DNA of 37,264 nucleotides from an uncultured Limimonas sp. Lineage in GTDB: Bacteria > Pseudomonadota > Alphaproteobacteria > Kiloniellales > Rhodovibrionaceae. A program made the position numbers and the translations under genes. Position 1 is the stretch's first letter, and each line of letters starts with the position of its first letter. Below the pieces are notes generated by a model, which saw only the letters and a list, made by a program, of their open reading frames with translations, had not been told where the DNA came from and did no database searches. Below, piece by piece: positions 31,605 to 37,264 of this stretch. Where the stretch lies: positions 1-37,264 of the forward strand of contig CAJXKW010000013.1 in NCBI GenBank assembly GCA_913055855.1, in the 5' to 3' direction.

Positions 31605-32444
31605 TCAGAGGATATCACCCGTCAGGCGCTGGAGATAGCTCTCGGGGTCCACCTCGGGCGTCTCGATCCGGCGGTTGAGCAGCGCCTGCACCCGCACGTC
31701 GGGGCTGGCCCGGACATTCTCGGGAGTGTCCAGGATGCGCACCCGCCCCTGGTCGAGCACGCAGATCCGGTCGGCAATGGTGAAAGCGGATTCGAGTTCG
31801 TGGGTGACCACGACGATCGTCATGCCGAAGGCCGCGCGCAGGTCGAGAATGAGCTGGTCGATGGTGGAGGCGACGACCGGATCCAGGCCGGCCGAGGGCT
31901 CGTCGCAGAACAGGATCGCCGGGTCCATCACGATGGCGCGAGCGAAGGCGGCGCGCTTGACCATGCCGCCCGACAGCTCGGCCGGCATGAGGTCCTCGAA
32001 GCCGGCGAGGTTGACCACCTCCATCTTCAGCCGCGCCATGATGCGCATCGTGCGCGCGTCCAGGCGGGTGTGCTCGCGCAGCGGCAGCATGATGTTCTCG
32101 CCCACGGTCATGGAGGAGAACAGGGCACCGCCCTGGAAGGCCACGCCCATACGGCAGCGCAGGTCGGTGAGCGACACCTGGTCGAGCGCGTTGATGTCAT
32201 GGCCCAGGATGCGCACCGTGCCCGCGCTGGGGCGGAGCAGCCCGAGCAGATGATTGAGCAGGGTGGACTTGCCGCTGCCCGAACCGCCCATGATCACCAG
32301 GATCTCGCCCCGGCGGACGGTCAGGTCGACGTTCGCCAGGACCTGCCGCTCGCCGAAGTGGGTGTCCAGGTGCTCGACAGTGATCACCGGCTCGCCGACC
32401 GCTGCTTCCCCGTCGGCGCGCGGTGTCCGGCTCGTGTGCGTCAT
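31605..32444 (-). CDS. mlaF: MlaF-type ABC ATPase
   Basis: The 279-residue ATPase has Walker A GGSGSGKST (53-61), Q-loop FQGGALFSS, signature AELSGGMVKRAAFARAI, Walker B ILFCDEPSAGLDP and switch THELESA. FQGGALFSSMTVGENI and the SGGM signature are characteristic of MlaF/Ttg2A. It powers MlaE for phospholipid movement between membranes. The frame runs on upstream inside mlaE, but the ATG at 32444 overlaps the mlaE stop as ATGA and begins the family's N-terminus. Confidence 0.94.
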   Translation of the reverse strand: MTHTSRTPRADGEAAVGEPVITVEHLDTHFGERQVLANVDLTVRRGEILVIMGGSGSGKSTLLNHLLGLLRPSAGTVRILGHDINALDQVSLTDLRCRMGVAFQGGALFSSMTVGENIMLPLREHTRLDARTMRIMARLKMEVVNLAGFEDLMPAELSGGMVKRAAFARAIVMDPAILFCDEPSAGLDPVVASTIDQLILDLRAAFGMTIVVVTHELESAFTIADRICVLDQGRVRILDTPENVRASPDVRVQALLNRRIETPEVDPESYLQRLTGDIL

Positions 32445-33262
32445 CGCGTGAGCACCAGCACGAACAGCATGTCGGTCACCACCAGCGCGCTGATCGCATG
32501 CACAACGGCGCGCGTCGACGCCCGGCCCACGCCCTCGGCGCCGCCGCTCACCATGGCGCCGTTGACCACGCCGATGACGGTGATCAGGAGGCCGAAGATG
32601 GCGCTCTTGCCCAGGCCGTGCAGCAGATCGTCCGTGGTCAGCGCGGCGAAAATGCGGTCGAAGTACGCGCTCAAGGACATCCCCAGTTCGAGCCCGACAT
32701 AAAGGCCGCCGCCCAGGAGCGCGACCGCGTCCGCCCAGAACGCCAGGCAGGGCACCATCACCACCATGGCCACCAGGGCAGGGGTGACCAGGAAGCGCAC
32801 GGGTGCGATGCCCATCACCCGCAGCGCGTCGATCTCCTGGCTGATGCGCATGGTTCCGATGCGCGCGGCGAGCGCCGAGCCCGTGCGCCCGGCGACCAGG
32901 ATGCCGGTGATCAGCGGCGCGAACTCGCGCACCACCGAGAGCGCGATCCCGGTCGTCACCTGGGATTCCGCACCGAACTGGGCGAGGGTGTGGATGCCCT
33001 GGACGGCGAGCATAACACCGATCGTGAGCGCCAGGACCGTCACGATGGGCAGGGCGCGCACGCCGGTTTCCATGGCCTCGGCGAATATGGCGCTGACGCG
33101 CACGGGCTGGCGCCGGCGTGCGCCCACCGCGAGCCACATCAATGCCTCGCCGGTGAGCACGGCGGCATAGCCGGTCTCGCGCACGGCGGCGACGGTGTGC
33201 CGGCCCACCCGGGCCAGGAAGCCGGGTATGCCGGCTATGGGCGAGCCCTCGGCGGCGCGCAT
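32441..33262 (-). CDS. mlaE: MlaE-type lipid ABC permease
   Basis: The 273-residue inner-membrane permease has VREFAPLITGILVAGRTGSALAARIGTM and EIDALRVMGIAPVRFLVTPAL, the hallmark loop of the MlaE family, plus five to six helices. Unlike some proteobacterial homologues it has no fused STAS domain at the N-terminus; a separate STAS gene lies 7 bp upstream. Works with MlaF and MlaD in phospholipid trafficking and outer-membrane asymmetry. Confidence 0.94.
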   Translation of the reverse strand: MRAAEGSPIAGIPGFLARVGRHTVAAVRETGYAAVLTGEALMWLAVGARRRQPVRVSAIFAEAMETGVRALPIVTVLALTIGVMLAVQGIHTLAQFGAESQVTTGIALSVVREFAPLITGILVAGRTGSALAARIGTMRISQEIDALRVMGIAPVRFLVTPALVAMVVMVPCLAFWADAVALLGGGLYVGLELGMSLSAYFDRIFAALTTDDLLHGLGKSAIFGLLITVIGVVNGAMVSGGAEGVGRASTRAVVHAISALVVTDMLFVLVLTR

Positions 33263-33269
33263 ATCCGCG

Positions 33270-33608
33270 CTACTCGCCGAAGCCGGGATCGGGCTCGGCC
33301 TGGATGGGGAAGACCTGGTCCAGGCGTGCGATGCGCAGCACCTTCATCGCCGTCTCGGGGAGCCGCGCGAGCGCGAGACGGCGCCCATTGCGCTTGGCGT
33401 GGTGCAGCGCCTCCGCAAGGCTGGCGATGCCCGAACTGTCGATGTAGGCGACACCGGTCATGTCCACGATCACGTCCCGCCCGGCGTTGAGGCTGTCCAG
33501 CAGGGCCCGGCGGAAGCTGGGCGAGACGCTCAGGTCGATCTCGCCGCGCGGGCGCAGGATCTCGACGGTGCCGTACTGGTCGCGGTCGATGGGCAGCGCG
33601 TTGCTCAT
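33270..33608 (-). CDS. STAS-domain protein: anti-sigma antagonist type, possible MlaB
   Basis: The 112-residue single STAS domain carries VDMTGVAYIDSSGIASLAEAL with Ser58/Ser59, the serine loop phosphorylated in SpoIIAA/RsbV. The upstream neighbours encode an RsbW-like kinase (its stop is directly adjacent to this ATG) and a SpoIIE-like phosphatase, which fits a partner-switch antagonist. Downstream by 7 bp is mlaE, in the place where mlaB, also a STAS protein binding MlaF, belongs. Either or both roles are possible. No sigma factor is encoded in this window. Confidence 0.92.
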   Translation of the reverse strand: MSNALPIDRDQYGTVEILRPRGEIDLSVSPSFRRALLDSLNAGRDVIVDMTGVAYIDSSGIASLAEALHHAKRNGRRLALARLPETAMKVLRIARLDQVFPIQAEPDPGFGE

Positions 33609-34037
33609 TCAGACCATCCGTTTGGTCAGGGTCAGGCGGTTGCCGCGGCCGTCCGGGCCGTGCGCCAGATCGATGCCGTCCACGCAGGCGCAGATCACCT
33701 GCGTGCCCATGCCGCCGCGCTCCGGGCACTCGGCCGTGCGCGGAATGAGCACGTCGCGCGGCATGGGCGGCGCGGTGTCGGTCAGGGTAAGGGCCACGGC
33801 GTCCGGTGCGCGCGCGATGGCGACCACGATGTCCCCGCGGGCCGAGTCGCCGTAGCCGTGCCGGATGATGTTCTGGCACGCCTCGTCGGCGGCGCACACG
33901 AGGTCGCTCAGGGCATCCTCGGAGAGCCCCGCGAGGGCGCCCGCCTCCTGGACGTGCGCGCGGATCAACCGCAGCCGGTCGGGATGCGCGGGCACACGCA
34001 GCTCCGCGATGCGCCTCCCGCCGCTCGGGCCCGTCAT
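33609..34037 (-). CDS. RsbW/SpoIIAB-like serine kinase (HATPase_c_2)
   Basis: The 142-residue GHKL ATPase has the N box DEACQNIIRHGYGD (Glu52, Asn56), G1-type DTAPPM (Asp87) and GGMGTQVI. The family phosphorylates a STAS partner on serine and sequesters it or a sigma factor. Its start overlaps the phosphatase stop by ATGA (34034-34037), and its stop directly precedes the STAS start, so the trio is made together. The target sigma factor, if any, is elsewhere. Confidence 0.92.
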   Translation of the reverse strand: MTGPSGGRRIAELRVPAHPDRLRLIRAHVQEAGALAGLSEDALSDLVCAADEACQNIIRHGYGDSARGDIVVAIARAPDAVALTLTDTAPPMPRDVLIPRTAECPERGGMGTQVICACVDGIDLAHGPDGRGNRLTLTKRMV

Positions 34038-35338
34038 GATCCGGGTCCTGCGATGCGCAGCAGGGTCAGGTCGTCGCCGGGCGGGCGGTTCGCCGGAGCG
34101 ATCCCGGCGATCACGCGGTCAACGATCTGGGGCGCGGATGCGCCGCTCGCCTCCGCCGCGTACAAGTGGCGCGCCACGCCCTCGGCCCCCAGGAATTCGT
34201 CGCCGCGGTTCCGGGTCTCCGTAAGCCCGTCGGTAAACAGATAGAGACGGCTGCCCGTGAGATCGATGTCGATGGGGGCGATGGCGGGCTCGCGAAACAG
34301 TCCCGCGACCAGGCCGAGCGGCGGCGTCTGTGCGCCGTGCCACCGCTCCGGGGTGGCCGCGGCCGCCCGGTTGTCTACCGCCGGGACCTGGAGCGCCGGC
34401 TCGTGACCCGCGTTCGCCAGGCAGACGCGGCCGCTGCCCGGGTCGTAGAAACCGCAGGTCATGGTGACGAACATGCCGAAGGCGGCCGTATCCACGAGTT
34501 CCGCGTTGATCGCCCCGAGCACGGCTGCCGGATCCTGGGCAGTCTTGGCGATGTAGCGGAACAGGCTGGTGGTGCGCGCCATCATCAGGGCGGCATTGAT
34601 GCCCTTGCCCGCAACGTCGCCGATGGCGAACCAGATGCACCCGCTGGGCAGGTCCACGATGTCGAAGAAATCGCCCGAGACTTCGCGCGCCGGTATGTTC
34701 CGCCCGTGGATGGGAAAGCCCGGCTCGCGCGGATCGGGCAGAAAGCTTTTCTGGATCTGCGCGGCGAGGGCGAGTTCCCGCTGAAGGGCGGCCTGGGCCG
34801 CCATGGCCTCCGCGTTGCGCGCGTTGATCAGCGCCAGACCCGCGGCGGCCGCGAGCGCCTCCAGCGAGCGCGCATCGGCCTTGTCGAAGCTGTCCGCGCC
34901 GCGCTTGTTGATGAGTTCGATGGCGCCCAGGGTCTCCGCCTGCACGCGCAGCGGCGCGGCGAGGATGGAGCGCGTGGTGAAGCCCGTGGCGCGGTCGATT
35001 TCCGCGCCGAAGTCCGGGTCGGCGTCCGTGTCCGCGACGAGCTGCGGGGCGGCGTGACGGACGGTTCGCCCGACAATGCCGGTGCTGCCGTGCAGGCGCA
35101 TGCCCTTGATGTCCACCGGGCCGGTACAAGCGCGGCAGACCAGTTCGCCCGTGGTGTGCTCCAGAACGAAAAGCGACGCGCCCTCGGCGTCCAGTTTCGA
35201 TGCGATGCCCGCGAGCCCGTGTTCGAGCGCGGCGTCGATGTCGTGGCTATCCGCGAAATCGCGCGTCATCTCCGCGACGAGGGACAAATGGTCGCGCGAT
35301 TCCGCGGTTTCGCTGGGCTGTGCGCGCTCGTTCATCAT
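34034..35338 (-). CDS. GAF-domain PP2C phosphatase (SpoIIE/RsbU type)
   Basis: The 434-residue product has a GAF sensor (about 25-180; GIVGRTVRHAAPQLVADTDADPDF, ILAAPLRVQAETLGAIELIN), a coiled coil (AALQRELALAAQIQKSFLP) and a PP2C phosphatase domain (about 205-430). The metal-binding Asp residues are in EVSGDFFDI, IGDVAGKG and FTDGLTETRN. It should dephosphorylate the phospho-STAS protein in response to a ligand bound by GAF. The frame extends 73 codons further upstream without family similarity; the double ATG at 35338/35335 is the sensible start. First gene of the Mla operon. Confidence 0.94.
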   Translation of the reverse strand: MMNERAQPSETAESRDHLSLVAEMTRDFADSHDIDAALEHGLAGIASKLDAEGASLFVLEHTTGELVCRACTGPVDIKGMRLHGSTGIVGRTVRHAAPQLVADTDADPDFGAEIDRATGFTTRSILAAPLRVQAETLGAIELINKRGADSFDKADARSLEALAAAAGLALINARNAEAMAAQAALQRELALAAQIQKSFLPDPREPGFPIHGRNIPAREVSGDFFDIVDLPSGCIWFAIGDVAGKGINAALMMARTTSLFRYIAKTAQDPAAVLGAINAELVDTAAFGMFVTMTCGFYDPGSGRVCLANAGHEPALQVPAVDNRAAAATPERWHGAQTPPLGLVAGLFREPAIAPIDIDLTGSRLYLFTDGLTETRNRGDEFLGAEGVARHLYAAEASGASAPQIVDRVIAGIAPANRPPGDDLTLLRIAGPGS

Positions 35339-35366
35339 TCGAATTCCGGGTCTCACCTTGCAAAGA

Positions 35367-35396
35367 ATCTTATCTGAACCACAATATCCGGGACAA
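35367..35396 (-). promoter_or_regulatory. candidate promoter of the phosphatase-kinase-STAS-Mla operon
   Basis: On the minus strand TTGTCC (35396-35391) and TAAGAT (35372-35367) are 18 bases apart in an AT-rich patch, about 30 bp before the first gene. The 134-bp spacer to the divergent ccmF gene contains no other clear element. Confidence 0.4.
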
Positions 35397-35472
35397 GCCG
35401 CGGTGTGGGGTGACGTCAACGCGACGTGACATGCCCCCGCCGCAAGCCATCCGGGAATGCGGGAACGCGCGC

Positions 35473-37264
35473 ATGATCGTCGAACTGGGTCACTTCGCCC
35501 TGATCCTGGCGCTCTTCGTCGCCGGGGCTCAGGCGATCCTCCCCATGTGGGGCGCAACCAAGGGGTATCCGCGCCTCATGGCCGTGGGCTCGCAGGCCGC
35601 GTACATACAGCTCGGCTTGGTCGTCGTCGCCTTTCTGGCCCTGATGTACGCGTACGTTACCAGCGACTTCACCGTCCTCAACGTGGCGAAGAACTCGCAC
35701 TCGTTGCAGCCGCTGCTCTACAAGATCAGCGGCGTGTGGGGGAACCACGAGGGCTCTTTGGTCCTGTGGGTGCTCATCCTGGCCCTGTTCGGGGCGATCG
35801 TGGCCGCGTTTGGGCGCAACCTGCCGCCCGGGCTGAAGGCGCGCACGCTTGCAGTTCAGGGAATGATCGCCTTCGGCTTCCTGCTCTTCGCGGTGGTGAC
35901 CTCCAACCCGTTCAAGCGCATCTTCCCGCCGCCGGAAAACGGGCAGCAGCTCAACCCGCTGCTCCAGGACCCGGGCCTCGCGTTCCACCCGCCGATGCTC
36001 TACACCGGCTACGTGGGCTTCTCCATCGTGTTCTCCTTCGCCGTGGCGGCGCTCATCGAGGGCCGCGTGGATGCGGCGTGGGCGCGCTGGGTGCGTCCCT
36101 GGACGCTGCTCGCGTGGATCTTCCTGACCTTCGGCATCGCCCTGGGAAGCTGGTGGGCGTACTACGAGCTCGGCTGGGGCGGCTGGTGGTACTGGGATCC
36201 GGTGGAGAACGCCTCCCTGATTCCGTGGCTGTCCGGCACGGCCCTGCTACACTCGGCGATTGTCGTGGAGAAGCGCGATGCGCTCAAGACCTGGACCATC
36301 CTGCTTGCGATCATCACCTTCGGCATGAGCCTGATCGGCACCTTCCTGGTGCGCTCCGGCGTGCTGACGAGCGTGCACGCGTTCGCCACCGACCCGGATC
36401 GGGGCATCTTCATCCTGGGCCTGATCGTGGTCGCGCTGGGCGGCAGCCTGAGCCTGTACGCCTGGCGCGCGCCCACGCTGAAGGGCGGCGGGCTGTTCGC
36501 CCCCATCAGCCGCGAGGGCGCATTGGTGCTGAACAACCTCCTGCTGGCCACGGCCACCGCGACGGTGCTCCTGGGCACGCTGTACCCGCTGTTCATGGAG
36601 GCGCTGGGCGGTGGCAAGGTCTCGGTCGGCCCGCCGTACTTCAACGCCACCTTCATCCCGTTGATGCTGCCCATGATCGCCGCGCTGGGCATCGGGCCCA
36701 TGCTGGCCTGGAAGCGCGGCGACCTGATGGGCGTGCTGATGCGACTCAAGGTGGCGTTCGCCCTGACCGTGTTGACCGCGGTGATCTTCGGCTTCGTCCT
36801 CTGGGGACGGAGCGTCTTCGGCGTGCTGGGCCTGGCCCTCGCGGTCTGGCTGGGTGCAGCGGTGATCACCGAGTTCGCCGAGCGCGTCGGGGTTACCAAG
36901 GGCGGCGGCCCCTCGGTCTGGTGGCGGCGCGCCAAGAGCCTGCCGCGCGCGAGCTACGGCATGACCGTGGCGCACCTGGGCTTGGCGGTCGCCATCGTGG
37001 GCATGACCGGCTCGACGCTGTGGGAGACGGAATCCATCCAGACGATGAAGCCGGGGGATAGCGTTCAGGTCAGCGGCTATACCTATACCTTCCGCGGCGC
37101 CGAGATGGTGGAGGGCAAGAACTACGATGCCCTGCGCGGGCACTTCACGGTTTCGTCCGACGGTGAGGTCATCGCCCGCATGGCGCCGGAAAAGCGCCAG
37201 TACATGGTGAGCGGCCGCACCACGACGGAGGCGGCGATCCGCACCCGGCCGCTGGGCGACCTCT
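35473..37264 (+). CDS. ccmF: CcmF, cytochrome c maturation haem lyase subunit (3' end outside window)
   Basis: The frame is open from ATG 35473 to the window end, 597 residues of a protein usually near 650. The N-terminus is MIVELGHFALILALFVAGAQ. The haem-handling WWD motif WGGWWYWDPVENAS starts at Trp235, and conserved periplasmic histidines lie in LAFHPPMLYTGY and SVHAF. At least 13 helices are visible, followed by a periplasmic domain (WETESIQTMKPGD). With CcmH it attaches haem to apocytochromes c in the periplasm. Other ccm genes would be expected just downstream. Divergent from the Mla operon. Confidence 0.96.
   Translation, partial: MIVELGHFALILALFVAGAQAILPMWGATKGYPRLMAVGSQAAYIQLGLVVVAFLALMYAYVTSDFTVLNVAKNSHSLQPLLYKISGVWGNHEGSLVLWVLILALFGAIVAAFGRNLPPGLKARTLAVQGMIAFGFLLFAVVTSNPFKRIFPPPENGQQLNPLLQDPGLAFHPPMLYTGYVGFSIVFSFAVAALIEGRVDAAWARWVRPWTLLAWIFLTFGIALGSWWAYYELGWGGWWYWDPVENASLIPWLSGTALLHSAIVVEKRDALKTWTILLAIITFGMSLIGTFLVRSGVLTSVHAFATDPDRGIFILGLIVVALGGSLSLYAWRAPTLKGGGLFAPISREGALVLNNLLLATATATVLLGTLYPLFMEALGGGKVSVGPPYFNATFIPLMLPMIAALGIGPMLAWKRGDLMGVLMRLKVAFALTVLTAVIFGFVLWGRSVFGVLGLALAVWLGAAVITEFAERVGVTKGGGPSVWWRRAKSLPRASYGMTVAHLGLAVAIVGMTGSTLWETESIQTMKPGDSVQVSGYTYTFRGAEMVEGKNYDALRGHFTVSSDGEVIARMAPEKRQYMVSGRTTTEAAIRTRPLGDL

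Noticed and set aside
33270..35338. General stress sigma-factor control locus (RsbV/RsbW/RsbU with sigma B or EcfG)
   Set aside because: No sigma factor is encoded here and the trio is fused by gene spacing to mlaE; kept only as an alternative.
35457..37061. Alternative plus-strand frame overlapping ccmF
   Set aside because: CcmF is read in a different frame from ATG 35473 with WWD motif and helices; the alternative is Arg-rich and featureless.

Overview
The window is about 37 kb of very GC-rich DNA whose gene families point to an alphaproteobacterium, probably of the Rhodospirillales type. The evidence is glutathione-dependent formaldehyde oxidation genes, a persulfide dioxygenase/DUF442/SulP sulfur cluster, an ScfR-type XRE regulator, LivHMGF-type transport, a CcmF haem lyase and an 'agagcaaaat...attttgctct' palindromic repeat of a kind common in this class. 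This placement is inference; there is no rRNA or other marker gene in the window. I saw no rRNA, tRNA or CRISPR array.

Layout. 1-510: the 3' end of an IS5-family transposase, a probable IS terminus and two palindromic repeats. 619-3876 (minus): persulfide dioxygenase, DUF442 sulfurtransferase/phosphatase-like protein and SulP anion transporter, a sulfide/persulfide detoxification operon. 4433-6394 (plus): universal stress protein, behind a promoter whose spacer is a perfect palindrome, then an FrhB/BciB-like iron-sulfur flavoprotein. 6405-11560 (minus): XRE/ScfR-like regulator, stand-alone receiver, two-helix membrane protein and a symporter-type sensor kinase. 11791-16937 (plus): a complete branched-chain-amino-acid-type ABC importer, divergent from the regulator. 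17033-17554: an unrecognised Pro/Gly-rich small protein with its own terminator. 17650-19629 (minus): formaldehyde oxidation pair. 20498-23010 (plus): omega-amino acid:pyruvate-type aminotransferase and alanine dehydrogenase. 23032-25665 (minus): a three-part acyl-CoA ligase/ACP/PlsC fusion. 25850-26530: ChrR-type cupin. 26563-28880 (minus): slipin and NfeD protease pair. 28952-29876: a small acidic protein and a two-CBS protein. 29923-35338 (minus): a seven-gene operon joining a SpoIIE-like phosphatase, RsbW-like kinase and STAS protein to MlaEFD-type lipid transport genes and a PqiC-like lipoprotein. 35473-end (plus): CcmF, cut by the window edge.

Two arrangements stand out. First, the partner-switching trio is stitched by stop/start overlaps and a 7-base gap directly to a Mla lipid transporter that has no separate MlaB. 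The simplest reading is that the STAS protein is the MlaB subunit and that lipid transport is controlled by serine phosphorylation. Second, the XRE regulator carries an internal segment that closely copies the histidine-containing dimerisation helix of the sensor kinase in the same gene cluster, including the histidine. This suggests a one-component regulator able to talk to, or be phosphorylated by, the neighbouring two-component system that probably controls the adjacent ABC importer.
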